A program made the position numbers and the translations under genes. The notes below the pieces were generated by a model, which was not told the origin of the DNA, did no database searches, and worked only from the letters and a program-made list of their open reading frames with translations. Of a stretch of DNA of 27,297 nucleotides, positions 1 through 9,719 are shown in pieces. The DNA is from Sphacelaria rigidula (Eukaryota; Phaeophyceae; Sphacelariales), in the NCBI GenBank assembly GCA_964200075.2, contig CAXNAA020000119.1, positions 1 through 27,297 of the forward strand, read 5' to 3'. Each line of letters begins with the position of its first letter. Within the stretch, counting starts at the first letter, position 1.

Positions 1-230
1 CAGCTACACGTTGATACCCTACTCAGGGGTATCGAGGTCCTCAGTGGCAAGCTACTACAGAGAGAATATTGGGCCTGGTGGAGGTGCATTTCGGAGCTGA
101 AACGGCTTAGTCACTAATTGACGCTTTTCACTCTCAATCGTACATTCAACTCTCGATTTTACGAAAACGTTGTTCAATTCGATTCGACCGCATATTTTCG
201 AGTCGAAATTTGTTTGATAATACACGGCCT
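1..230. other. unassigned DNA
   Basis: I see no supported gene, repeat or RNA here. The only open frames are short and have no protein-like composition. Confidence 0.5.
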
Positions 231-297
231 GATGAATCGATCATCGCACATTAACTGATGCCCGAGAGATTCGGTAGTGGTCATTATCCACGATAGA
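231..297 (-). mobile_element. SINE 3'-end fragment (minus strand)
   Basis: Read on the minus strand this has a GTGGATAATGACCACTACC block followed by CATCAGTTAATGTGCGATGATC. The same order, a GGATNATGAC block and then CAGTTAATGTGCGA or CAGTGAAAGTGCGA plus an AATC/AAC-rich tail, occurs at 21309-21384, 24606-24681 and 26381-26516. It is the 3' end of one dispersed family, here 5'-truncated. Assignment rests only on these within-window matches. No target duplication was found. Confidence 0.5.
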
Positions 298-1640
298 CAT
301 AAGCAAGGTGAACAAACTGGAAACACTCGCTTCATGAAATTCGAAAACGGGAGGAGACAAACAAAAAAATAGAGGGCGGGGGAGGATAAAATCAATGGAT
401 ATGAGCAGATACGCTGCAGGTGTTAGCCACGGGAATCTGCAGGGCATGGGATTGCATCTTGTGTGTAACGTGTGTAAAACTTCGAGAAGTCAATATTAGA
501 TAATCCGATGAGCCGTAGACATGCAACAATCATATGACCGAGTTCAACATCACCCAACCCTCCAAACACCGTAACCGGCCAGACATGTAGGCTGGTCCCG
601 GCGAAATAGACCACAAGCGTGCCTCCGGTGACTGTTTATTCGGGAACTCTAGACATGAGACCTGGAAATTCAAGGAGGGGAGCGCATTCACCATTCGAAC
701 GTCGCCATTACCGACATATATATATTTTTTACGTGTCACGCCCATTTGACTGGATTTTCGACATTAAGTATCGCCCTTTTCTCGCCCCTAGCGAGAAAAA
801 ACCCGTAAAAGGGGGGTAACGACGGCCTTCGAACGGTCGACGCACTTCTCTCCTCGACATTTCAGGTCCCAACTCTCATACCTCAAGCATATAATCCAAG
901 AGACAAATATTTTCGGGGAATGTTTCCCTCTCAATATTTTCTTTGGGCATAACCTTTTTTACGGCGATAAGGTGGGGATTAAAACAGCTACCGATGTTCT
1001 TGCCTGGATGTAGCAGCAATGCGCACACCAATAGTCAGGACAATCGAGCAAGAGCTAAGTCATGTTGTATTTGGGGATCTCACAGCCCATTCTTCACGAA
1101 GTTATGTTGTGGTGAAAGTGTAGACATCATCCTCGCCGAGACCTCTTTCCTTTCCCGAGTGCAAAAACCAAGTATCCGAATCTCGTATCATACATAGACT
1201 GACTCAATTGCATTCGGACGTTAACCCTGATCGTAACCCCGACGAAAGTAGACCCAACTCTCGGGCAGCGACCGTGTTCTACGCAATCAAAGGCGGCGCT
1301 GTCCTGGACGCTCGAGTAAAAAAGCATTGCTGTGCAAGAGTTCCCCTGCATCAGCACACAAAGGTTCCCCTGCATCTACTGTGAAACCGGGTGTCGTGAA
1401 AACCGAGGAAAAGCGTGAATGAACATTCGGATTTGGGTTTGTGCCGGGAATTGCCCTGCGTACCGCTCTTTTTAGGATCAAGGTTTGAGGCCAGCGTAGG
1501 CAATCTATCAGCTGAGTCGGCACCACTCTCACCCTATGAATGACTGTGAGACCCAGATCACCCACCGTGGCGATCAAAGGGTTACCAACAATCCAAACAC
1601 AGCAACACCATCTTCCATCGCACGGCACATACGCGGCAAT
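298..1640. other. unassigned DNA
   Basis: No domain, RNA or long frame is supported. Small features only: a short hairpin at about 778-797 (TTCTCG / CGAGAA arms) and a short direct duplication of GTTCCCCTGCAT at about 1339-1375. Confidence 0.4.
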
Positions 1641-1850
1641 CCAGGCCACGATTTGAGAGATTTTCGAGTTCAATATATAACACAAACTCGTCAACCTTTT
1701 TATCGCCCCACCATCCCCACGACCACACCCCCACAACCCACCCACCCCCACCCCCACACNNNNNNNNNNCCAGGCCCAGATTTGAGAGATTTTTGAGTTA
1801 AAAATATAACCCAAACCCTCCACACTTTTTTTCCCCCCCCCCCCCCCCCC
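1641..1850. repeat. direct duplication around an assembly gap, ending in C18
   Basis: A block of about 65 bp at 1641-1705 (CCAGG..GATTTGAGAGATTTT..) recurs with mismatches at 1770-1832. Between the copies lie a CCCAC-rich simple repeat and ten N (1760-1769). The second copy runs into 18 consecutive C (1833-1850). Low-complexity C tracts probably caused the gap, so the true spacing of the two copies is unknown. Confidence 0.7.
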
Positions 1851-2475
1851 GCGGGTTACCTCCGATGGCCTACGTCACATTTGGGGTTCAGAGCAGCTGT
1901 CTTTTCAAACGATAAAACACCTTGTCTCATGGACATTCCCCCCCATCCCTCTAGAAAGTTGTGGAATTCTTCGGACTGTCAGCCGGAAAACTGTTCCGAA
2001 ACGAGGCTCGCAGTCAAACGGTTGTGAGTCCAAAATTTGACAGGACATGCATAATGGTACATGAAAAACATTGTTGGTGACGCTGGGTTTGGACCGGTGC
2101 TGTTGAGCAGTCGGGTAAACACAACCCGATGCCAGCGTTGGTAATGCAGCCGCATTTGCGGAGTATAAAGCAGATAGTTTCTTCCCCGCTCTCGCGGCGC
2201 CCGCTGCCCCAGTATACGGGTGGTATGGTGGGTGCGCCGATGTGAACGTAATCGGCATTGCTGCTGATGGCGTCGATACTGTAATCCGGTGGATCCTCGC
2301 GCTGCTACAGGACACTACTTCGGCCATGTAGCCGTTTCATCCTCACAGTGCTGTACTGCGATACAAATCGATGCGAATCCTCGTAGTACTCCAGTACAGT
2401 ACAATGCGCATTCTGGCAGTACTACAGTGTAGTACTTCTGTTGTGCAGCCTGTTCCCCGATTTACTACCTGCACT
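1851..2475. other. unassigned DNA with GTACT-rich imperfect palindromes
   Basis: There is an open frame of about 140 codons on the minus strand (1905-2327), but its composition is not protein-like and no domain is recognisable. At about 2380-2440 are several overlapping GTACT/AGTAC motifs, including the near-palindrome AGTACTACAGTGTAGTACT. Confidence 0.4.
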
Positions 2476-2646
2476 TCAACAAGAAACTGATTGGCTGCTC
2501 AGGCCGCCGTCCCGCAGGTATGCTTGTGCGTCTGTATACCACGCTCTCAGCGTACTCATATAATGAACAATCGCTTCGACGTTTGGTATCCCCGGCAAAG
2601 GCATACCAAGTATTGACCGTTTTAGGTTCTCTTTAGCATTCGCCAT
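2476..2646 (-). CDS. possible small coding segment or exon, unidentified
   Basis: The minus-strand frame from the ATG at 2646 to the TGA at 2476 gives 56 residues starting MANAKENLKRSILG, with protein-like composition. It is open further upstream, where it enters the telomere-like repeat, so the real start is uncertain. A donor-like CAG/GTAGTA lies just beyond the stop. I recognise no family. It could be a fragment of a host exon, a transposon relic or chance. Confidence 0.2.
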   Translation of the reverse strand: MANAKENLKRSILGMPLPGIPNVEAIVHYMSTLRAWYTDAQAYLRDGGLSSQSVSC

Positions 2647-2759
2647 CTCAAACAGATGATGCCTCTTGTGAAAACAACTTATTTCGATTGGGTGATTAAA
2701 CATTCTCCCGCTCCCACACAGCGAGGCGACCTGTAGTTTTGGGCGAATACATGTATTGA

Positions 2760-2997
2760 TTTTTTCGAACAAACTAACCGTAACACTAACACTAACACTA
2801 ACCCTAACCCCCACCCGATGCCTACGAGGGTCCTCGGGCAACGGGGGGTGCAAAGGGTCTCCGAGGCAAAGTGTGCGTCGGCAGACCTCAAATCGACGCC
2901 ACCGGCACCGATTTGAACAAAACACGTTCCGGACGAGCTGGGTCCACTGCTCCCCTACCCCAAACCATAAAGTTTCTCAGAACTTTCTTCACTCTAA
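2760..2997 (-). repeat. dispersed repeat with telomere-like tract, copy 1
   Basis: A tract of CACTAA/CCCTAA units (about 2780-2812) is followed by about 185 bp that matches 9720-9948 in the same order: GTGCAAAG, AGTGTGCGT, GAGACCTCAAATCG or close, CACCGATT, and CTAAAACCAAGT at the far end. On the minus strand the element would end in a GGTTAG-type tract. Identity between the copies is roughly 65-75% by eye. The class is unknown. Possibilities are a retroposon with a telomere-like tail or a subtelomeric repeat fragment. Confidence 0.65.
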
Positions 2998-3399
2998 AAC
3001 CAAGTAGTCATCCTGTCAACCATAGATTTTCGCCCAAAGCTGAAGCTTGACGGCACAAAACAAATCTTCCCTCGATTGAGAATATATCGCATCTGGGCGA
3101 GGGGTGGCTGTATGGTGGCGCAGGAGACGAGAAAACAGTCCCTCCCCCGGGGTGGGATTTTTACCGTTAACTTTGCGGTGATGACCGTCGTTTTGGTCTA
3201 TACCGTGCGAATGGCAATACGTTTGGATAGCGGGAAAGTATTTTGAAAATATTTGAAATATCAAAACTAAAAAACGCCCTACCCGGGGATTTAGTGAGCG
3301 CATCCTCTCTTCCAAACATGATCACACAGGTGGAATCTACCGTTCTGGCCTGTCACACGCGAATGGCCATGCACCGAAACACACAAACGCGTCGATATA
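2998..3399. other. unassigned DNA
   Basis: A minus-strand frame of about 99 codons (3016-3315) exists but has no recognisable domain. Nothing else is supported. Confidence 0.4.
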
Positions 3400-3655
3400 T
3401 CTCAACATAATTGCAGAGAGGGTCTACCAGAGATTGAGTAAAGGAGTGTGTAGATTAGCTCAAGAACAGCAAGTCAGGAGGAGCAGGCGGAATAGTGAAT
3501 ACATTTCTCAAGTAAAGGATGATGACCATGATGATTATGTTGTATAACTGCATCTGGGAAAACGAGTACAAACTCAAGAGGTGGAGAGAATGAGTAGCAG
3601 TCAACCTTTTGAAAAAAAGAGACAAGGCTGACCCAGGGAAGTATAGAGGAAGGAT
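3400..3655 (+). mobile_element. LINE-A fragment, linker and start of reverse transcriptase
   Basis: This plus-strand segment is a near-identical copy of the minus-strand LINE-A segment at about 11870-12130. Matching blocks run from GCAGAGAGGGTCTACCAGAG through GAGACAAGGCTGACCCAGG to the TATAGAGG block. The translated part includes LYNCIWENEYK and RDKADPGKYRG, the region just before and at the N-terminal reverse-transcriptase motifs. Relative to LINE-A it lacks about 9-11 bp near 3507 and gains 3 bp near 3461. Both copies share an in-frame TGA (here 3591-3593). Both ends stop abruptly, so it is an internal fragment. Confidence 0.85.
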
Positions 3656-4810
3656 CGGAGTGCGTCTCCTTCCTAGATTAAGGTCAGAATTGAACGCGTC
3701 AACTCTTTGGCCTGGATTACCGCGAAAGTGCTCCGCTGCAGGAGAATCACTGACATTCGTACGTGTGTTGGTGTCTAGTACAGTGAAAATGAAAAACTTA
3801 GGAGGGGGGCCACGACAAGGGAGGCTGGGGTTCCATTTTCATCATGGTTTAGGGATTGGACGAGGAAAGGTATACTTTTCTGTCATGTTACAGGGGTTGG
3901 GTGCGGAACCATCTACTTGCAAGTGTTCAAGTATCTTGTAATCGAGCTACTGGGCGTGGCGGCCGGGTCGAAAACCTTGTACATATCATCTACACGAGCT
4001 GGGCCAGCTTGAAGCTTTTTTGGGGCGCTTGACCAGCTTTGCACGGCCCGTTTTCAAGACTTTGAAGCGGAAAACCGACACCTGGCTGACGTCATCAAGA
4101 TGCAAAAACGTCCTGCGGTAGCCAAAAGAAAAAAACAGCGATAAGGGTCATCTCGAGATTCTGACGAGAATTTCAAATGACATAACTCAACAAATATGTA
4201 TATGTACAAGGTTCCCCTTCGGGAGGTTGGTACGGGCCTCCCGGGGGTCACGCGAGTCGAAAACATATGGTTAAGAGAGGCTGTTATGTATCAATGTACA
4301 CTAGTGATCGTGGATGTACAAAGCATCGCGTGTGTTATCGGATGTCGTTCGGGAATATGGGAATTCGGACGGAGGCCGACGGCGGAACCGCCGGCGTAGG
4401 ACATGTGAGGTATTTCCGAGGTGCCACAGTGCGAGGTAGATCTCGTGCCACAAAGACATGACAGCGGGAGGCACTTCCAAAAAATTGGAATGCGTGGAAC
4501 ATTCTTGGCATGTTCTTTGTACATCACTGTGGTTTCTACATCACCGGGCCTTTTTTGAAGACAGGGTGATTGTTTTTGCGGCAAAACATTCCTGTGCTGC
4601 CGTGCTGCTGTGCCTTGTTCAACTCGCCAACGGCCCATTGCACGGTCTTGTGTTAACTGGTGACTAAGGCCAAGGCAATGTTCAATTGTTTTTAACTGCT
4701 TCGCCCTCATGTTCTCGTGACATTGGCGGCATAACCGGTGTGTTCGTGCTCCCAAATGAACGATAACGCGACAAAGAGAAACACGGGAGGAAAATAACCC
4801 GCCAAAAGTA
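3656..4810. other. unassigned DNA
   Basis: No supported gene. There are GC-rich inverted segments near 4210-4250 (CGGGAGG / CCTCCCG) and 4374-4393 (GCCGACGGCGG / CCGCCGGC). A minus-strand frame of 179 codons (4291-4830) overlaps them but has an unstructured composition and no motif. Confidence 0.4.
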
Positions 4811-4814
4811 ATCC

Positions 4815-4913
4815 TGTTTGAGGGTTTCAATGATCTTCAACAGGCTTGTTTTTGTGGTTCGGGTTCTTGTTTCAAGTTCTCCATGATCTTCAAAAGGCTG
4901 TTGTGGTTCGGGA
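4815..4913. repeat. two-copy tandem repeat, period about 53 bp
   Basis: ATGATCTTCAA..AGGCT..TTGTGGTTCGGG occurs at about 4829 and again at about 4882, with a few differences and a short length change between copies. Confidence 0.7.
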
Positions 4914-5307
4914 TGGACACCCCGGGAAAAGGGGCCAGTTTGAGCGACTTTCGGTGGCCAGAACACGCGCCACAGGTATCAGATGACACCCAAACCTGAA
5001 CGATGATATACCGCTGAGCCTTATCAGTGCGCTGCAAAAGAAAGCGCGGGAAAAAATGCCTTGCCGCCAGATAAAGCTCGGTACACTCGATGAAAAATGT
5101 GAAATGATACATGTACATGTACTGGCTACAGGAGTAAGTTTTCGCGTATCGACTTGTAGAACGTGCATGTAAACCTTCAGCTCAAAGTTCTTCGAATTGG
5201 GTCGTTCCGTTCTCCAGTTGGTTCAAGAGATTTCCACAAGGGAAGAACACGAGTTCCAATCCCGACAGATACACTTTGTTTTTTTCAGAATCTGATTTCG
5301 TGGTTGA
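4914..5307. other. unassigned DNA upstream of the interrupted frame
   Basis: Several short overlapping minus-strand frames are present without recognisable motifs. Near 5270-5290 a T-rich run ends in TTTTTTTCAG, a possible 3' splice site for the downstream plus-strand frame. The evidence is weak. Confidence 0.3.
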
Positions 5308-5748
5308 GTTCATACATCATGCAGTACATTTTTCATCTTCATTTTTTTACCGGCAGGGTGGATATCAGCAACTTGGTCTGCACTTAACAGCCATAATACT
5401 TACATCGGGTTCAGTCGGGAAACTATTCAAGCGAACACTTTTCGTGTGCTAGATAAACAGGAGCTTTTAGGCTGGCCCGACTTGCATCTGTACTCATTTT
5501 GCGTCAACAACATTGCTTTGAGGCGTTTAGCAAACGGTTCGAAGAATGAAAAATCCAAGGACTCATTCAGCACAATACTAGCCGAATTCCAAGCTCACCA
5601 GTTTGTCAGGACGCTCGCCATACCCAAGAACTCCAAGATACCGTACCATGCACCGATGCCAGACCTGTTGGACGGGCGCACACGTACAGCAGACGTGAAC
5701 ACAATGTTGCATGTATTTGCGTTGGTGCGTCATCACAATAAAATCCGT
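5308..5748 (+). pseudogene. unidentified protein-coding frame, 5' part, cut by a SINE
   Basis: The plus strand stays open for 147 codons, from the TGA at 5305-5307 to the SINE junction, with a protein-like composition (for example GWPDLHLYSFC and PYHAPMPDLLDG). No good ATG lies near its start. A polypyrimidine tract ending CCGGCAG at about 5356 could be a splice acceptor, so this may be an internal or terminal exon. The SINE at 5749-6078 ends it. After the SINE a frame of the same character resumes at 6079 and ends at a stop at 6191. Taking one duplication copy, the line passes from LVRHHN to IDPSQLW. I do not recognise the family. It may be a host gene or a transposon gene. Confidence 0.45.
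5735..5748 (+). repeat. target site duplication, left copy (imperfect)
   Basis: ACAATAAAATCCGT here corresponds to ACAATATTGATCCGT at 6079-6093, 14 versus 15 nt with about three differences. The pair brackets the SINE. The right copy keeps the presumed original frame. The left one has lost a base. Confidence 0.55.
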
Positions 5749-6078
5749 GGTATTACGTCGATTTCTCTCCCGGGCACGACGCGGCTTTCTGACCCCTCTC
5801 TCGAGTTTCCAAGAACGCCTGTACAGTACGCATCCGCTACGGAATGAATTCCACAGCGGTGAGGTTTGCGTGTTCTGTGTATTATCTGTGAAGAACCAAA
5901 AGCTAAACGTGACTGCAGAATTTCGACGAGAGTCCACGCGTTGTGGCAGTGCTGATCCAATCTGCGGCAACAAAAAGTCCAATCGGCATGGTACCGGGGG
6001 AGATACGGGTCGACCTCAGTAGCCTTCGAACTCATCCCGAGGAAGGGGAGTGGTGGAGACTACAGCGACACGAACTAA
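5749..6078 (+). mobile_element. tRNA-derived SINE, copy 1 (330 bp)
   Basis: The second half aligns with the SINE at 8209-8522: GGCAGTGCTGATCCAATC vs GGTAGTGCTGACCCAATC, GTACCGGGGGAGA in both, GAGGAAGGGGAG in both, and a GCGACA-type 3' end. The tRNA-like head is badly decayed. A GAGTTTCCAAGA segment sits where the B box is in copy 2. It is flanked by an imperfect 14-15 bp duplication and splits an unidentified coding frame. Confidence 0.65.
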
Positions 6079-6191
6079 ACAATATTGATCCGTCACAACT
6101 GTGGGAAGGCGAAATGATGGGCACACACCCAACTTTTTGGGATCGAGCGGGAAACACGTTGTTCATGCTGGAGTACCAATCCAAACCATAA
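6079..6191 (+). pseudogene. unidentified protein-coding frame, 3' part after the SINE
   Basis: The frame continues as NNIDPSQLWEGEMMGTHP and further to a TAA at 6189-6191. It is the likely C-terminus of the frame at 5308-5748. Its composition (Trp, Phe, His and acidic residues) is protein-like. The family is unknown. Confidence 0.4.
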
Positions 6192-6675
6192 TGTCGACCA
6201 CCACAGCCTACACCAGTGTCACCATGTCCATACTAGCCCAAGGGGGGACTAACCGGTCCACGTAGGGGGGGCGGCGACTCCTGACGAGCTTCTGGTGGTC
6301 GATGTAAATCTCCGCCAGGCATCGGATGAGCGCCAACAAGGGAGCTAGCGGAAAGGCCACCGCAAACATAGTCACGTACCCGTACTGTTTGAGGTGGAGA
6401 GAGAGGACGGGGAGAAGGGGTGACCAAGGACCTTCAACGCAGGGAGTACGCACGCTTGATTTTCTCGATGAGAGCACACGTTATCGAAGTACATGGGGAG
6501 TTAGCACGAACACGACATTTCGGGTAAGACTCGAGTTGAAAAAAATGCGGCACGTCTACCCTCAAAGATGTATGAATGATTGAATCCCTGGTTATTGCGA
6601 CAACAGTGTTACAACATCTACTTTGTAAGCGGGACGGAAGAGGGAGGGGTGGGCGTGGGGGGGGGGTGGGGTTGC
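6192..6675. other. unassigned DNA and LINE-A 3' flank
   Basis: No supported gene. The G-rich run at 6640-6672 (C-rich on the LINE strand) immediately follows the LINE-A stop codon and may belong to its 3' untranslated region. No poly-A or simple-repeat tail was identified, so the LINE 3' end is not placed. Confidence 0.35.
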
Positions 6676-7920
6676 TTATGCGTTGCTTGCCTCAGTTGTT
6701 TGACCATTGGCCACGCATCCCTTTCGAGACGGAGCACCGTTCCTACTCCTAATAGTCACCTTCAACATTTCGGCGCTCATTACGTTTCTTCCATACATTA
6801 CACAAAACCCGTCTACATATATTTTCCCCGCCCTGATTCGCCGTCTGTGGCCACCATCTATCTCCTATAATAGTATAGCCATCATTTTTCCCCTACTGTC
6901 CAATGCATCAAACGATTTCATGCCACCTTCGTTCACGCCCCGCGTTTCTCCCTCTAGCACGTCCCGTTCTTCCTTGTATAGTTCACATTCTGCCACTATA
7001 TGACTTCTGCTCTCTATTGCTTGTTTGCCACAGGGGCAATTTTGTCCATCTACTTCTTCCTCCTTTCGAAGACTGGTAATTCTCTTTCTTCTTTCTGGCA
7101 GGTCCAGGTCCCCCACCCGAAATCGCAGTTTCCCATTTTTCGCAGCGTCCATTGGGTCATGCAAATATGATTTTATCCCGATCCCCTCTCTCAACCCCTC
7201 GTATATCTTCAGGTGTTCTTCTTCTACTTTGGGTCTAAGCGCTTCTTCCCCCCTTATTTTCATCATGTCCCTTACTTTGGTCTTGTACCCTGCGCCTTCA
7301 CCTATGGACAGTATTTCGTCTTGGTTCCCTTCTATCTCCTTCCATATTTTCTTGATTTCTCCATCCCACCTTATGCCAGCCTGCCCTCTCGTAATTTTCT
7401 TCCATACAGTCCTATCAACTATAGGTGGCAATGTCTTTCTCTGCATGTTCTTTGAGCTGTATTGCCATCGCAACTTTCTCGTGTCTGTTACATTTAAGTG
7501 AGTACCTTGGCAACTCTGCTCTCAACGGTGTATTACTCGTCGTTTTCCAGCATCCAAGAACTTTCTCAGCTGCTGCCATCTGTTCTGTTTCCAACTTCTT
7601 CACCAACTTCGCGTGCACCTCCCAAACCTCTGCATATTCTAGCCTTGGTACGATCACGATCAGGATACATGTCTTAATCCTAGTGTCTAGATGCGAATCT
7701 CTGAGAACCACGTCTTTTTCTATTATTTTATTCATGTGTGCCTTCCAAGAAGAGTTTTTCGAGATCTCTACGCCAAGGTATGCATACTGGTCCACGACCG
7801 GCAATTCCTCTTCTCCCCACTTCCATCTGAACCCTACCGGGATTTTCTGATACACGTTACAGACGAGTACCGCGCATTTGTTAACGTTCGCTGTCACTCC
7901 ATTTTTTTGTGCATTCTAGC
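6676..7920 (-). pseudogene. LINE-A reverse transcriptase C-terminal half and zinc-knuckle-like domain
   Basis: The segment starts with TANVNKCAVLVCN, the part of LINE reverse transcriptases that follows the catalytic FADD. It continues through a YAYLGVEISKN motif (thumb region) and, after a frameshift near 7470, a long basic helical region. A Cys/His cluster CPCGKQAIESRSHIVAEC starts at about 7038, typical of the C-terminus of many LINEs. The motif RSRNGAPSRKGC appears near the end and the stop is at 6676. A 7-A run at 7902-7908 is one base out of frame. A second frame change lies near 6865. Confidence 0.85.
7912..7920 (+). repeat. target site duplication, left copy CATTCTAGC
   Basis: The 9-bp CATTCTAGC here is repeated exactly at 8124-8132. 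The LINE-A reading passes from KALE to CTKKW when one copy is removed. Confidence 0.85.
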
Positions 7921-8123
7921 CGAGGGAAAGAGACTGCTGAACCCCCCTCGCGATAAAAAATTAAAGGCAAGCACCGCAGAAGGAAGGTGGGGTACTACAA
8001 ACGAATAAAAAAAGAAAAAAGCTCCTGTGTTGGCCTTCCTCCTGTGTGACCCCGGCTGGCGCGCCCACATATACCGACAGGTGTAGACCGGCGTCCAGAC
8101 TAGATGGGACGACAACACACACA
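7921..8123 (+). mobile_element. 203-bp retroposon inserted in LINE-A
   Basis: This stretch is foreign to the LINE. It lies between two exact CATTCTAGC copies and excising it with one copy rejoins the reverse-transcriptase line. It has no terminal inverted repeats, starts CGAGGGAAAG and ends in a GACGAC(AC)n tail on the plus strand, which fits retroposition of a SINE or truncated LINE end. An A-rich stretch at 8007-8031 is internal. No coding capacity. The family was not matched elsewhere in the window. The tail is only weakly like the GTGCGACAACA ends of the other SINE. Confidence 0.75.
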
Positions 8124-8208
8124 CATTCTAGCGCCTTGTCTACCTGTTTCTGTAATCCTTCTGGTGTTCCTGAGATCCAAACAAAATAATCCGCGAACAT
8201 CAACCAAT
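8124..8208 (-). pseudogene. LINE-A reverse transcriptase catalytic segment (FADY)
   Basis: An 85-bp island between two insertions reads MFADYFVWISGTPEGLQKQ on the minus strand. This is the catalytic palm motif of LINE reverse transcriptases, normally F-A-D-D. Here the second aspartate codon is TAT (Tyr), so the enzyme would be inactive. The segment is continuous with VSGL at 8533-8544 and with CTKKW at about 7900-7911. Confidence 0.9.
8199..8208 (+). repeat. target site duplication of SINE copy 2, left (imperfect)
   Basis: ATCAACCAAT here and ATCCAACAAT at 8523-8532 flank the SINE. Each copy can be derived from ATCAACAAT, the form needed by the LINE reading frame, by one extra C at a different place. 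Confidence 0.6.
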
Positions 8209-8522
8209 GTCGCCGCCGCGCCCCGGTGGTGTAATGGTCCGACTGTCGCCATTAGGGTGGAGAGAACGAGGGTTCCATGCTCGATGAGCTGAGTTTTTTC
8301 TTCGTAACATCTGACTTCCACCGTGGGAAGCGTGAGAACGTGAGTTCACAAAGTAGTCGACTGAGTTTGTTTGACGTGAGTGGACGTGGTGCGGTAGTGC
8401 TGACCCAATCCGCGAGGAGACCAAAATGTAAGGCGTGTACCGGGGGAGAGAGGGGATGATCCCTTGAGACCACGGATTCGTAGCGAGGAAGGGGAGGGGT
8501 TCAGAGTGCGACAAAAGAAAAA
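8209..8522 (+). mobile_element. tRNA-derived SINE, copy 2 (314 bp)
   Basis: The head carries a perfect RNA polymerase III A box (TGGTGTAATGG, starting at about 8226) and, some 46 nt on, a degenerate B box (GGTTCCATGC, at about 8271). The body matches copy 1 at 5749-6078. The end TCAGAGTGCGACAAAAGAAAA gives an A-rich tail directly before the target duplication. It disrupts the LINE-A reverse transcriptase between VSGL and MFADY. The type of parental tRNA was not determined. Confidence 0.8.
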
Positions 8523-8829
8523 ATCCAACAATCCTGATACCGCACCGTCACCCACCCTGACTCCTTGATTTGCTGCTTCTATTGCTATTATCAGGTCATT
8601 AATAAATACCTTGAACAAAGCGGGTGATGGCGTACATCCTTGTGCAACTCCTTGTGAAATACCGAAATATTCCGGTATTTCCCTGTCTAGCATCATGGCA
8701 CTTTTGGCACATTCTATCATCTTCTTGATCATTCTTCACATCCTTCCTCTGATTCCACTTTCCCACAACTGTTTCCACAGTCCATTTTTCCATACCCTGT
8801 CATTAGCCTTTTACATGTCCAGAAAGAAA
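8523..8829 (-). pseudogene. LINE-A reverse transcriptase, central motifs
   Basis: On the minus strand FFLD (first catalytic Asp region) is followed by a stop, then KANDRVWKNGLWKQLW. After a frameshift come MIKKMIECAKSAMM and the motif QGVAQGCTPSPALFKVFINDL (8654-8590), the palm motif that in LINEs reads QGCxLSPxLFxxYINDL. Upstream, the line is cut by the DNA transposon. Downstream, it is cut by SINE copy 2. Confidence 0.88.
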
Positions 8830-8832
8830 CAG

Positions 8833-8886
8833 TTGTGGGTGCGCCTGACCCCCCCAAATCGGCAAAAAAGTGTCACCGACCAAAAC
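8833..8886 (+). repeat. left terminal inverted repeat
   Basis: It pairs with 11629-11687. The best blocks are GGGTGCGCCTGACC and GTGTCACCGACCAAAA. The C run differs by one base (7 C here, 6 G in the mate). Confidence 0.85.
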
Positions 8887-9719
8887 ACGGAGAGACCGGA
8901 GACATTGTTTATTCCCTGATGATGCAAACCGAAAAACACCCGAAGTACTGGTGATTTGAGTGGGGTTTCCGCTTCACGGTTTCCCATTTTTCTCGTCCCA
9001 GACTACGAACCACGGCGTGCCTCGGCTACTCACCAGCGTGTATTTGTCCCAGCTACAATCTGACAGAATTGTGTTACCAACGAAGTTATGGTGATCGAGA
9101 AAATAGCAAAAAAACGTGGTGTTTCTTTCCACTTAATTCGCGATAAAACTCGGATCCTGTTGAGATAGAAAAAAATCATCCAGTCAAGTTGTAGCTGTCG
9201 TTTTGACGCAGATGATGCAAATAATCGTATCCTAATCGATGGCCTTGGCGATGAGTAGTTTGGGGAACGGTAGGGGCTATTAGCGCAAACAAGCGCCCCA
9301 AACTCTTGCCTGTTTCCACGATACGCGAAAACCTCACCCCTGTCCAACGGCCTCAGTAAATAGATCACACTCATGAATGACTCTTGGTGGTGCAGATGGT
9401 TGATACATGCGGGTGCGTGAAATGTTTGACAGGAGTAGAATCTGAACCTTCGATCGAACCCCTATAATAAGCTGTGTCTGCGAGACAAATACCCCCGTCT
9501 GTACATCGGTCGTGTGCGTGGCAAGAGCAGCGCTCGTTCTCCTGCACACAGTGTACTCACCACGCCACCATCGATAGCGTAGCCTAGGATGTGAACTCAC
9601 CTGGCGGCAAGTATAGAAATGATCAATATCTTGACCGCAATGGCAACACACTCCAGCAGCCGTCAGTAATGAATCGCACGAGAGCAAGCAAGAACCTTCG
9701 CGACCTTGCAGTAGCGAAG

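Noticed and set aside
1287-1823. A 178-codon minus-strand frame with repeated YIxNSKISQI peptides
   Set aside because: It spans the N gap, and the peptide repeat reflects the duplicated DNA block.
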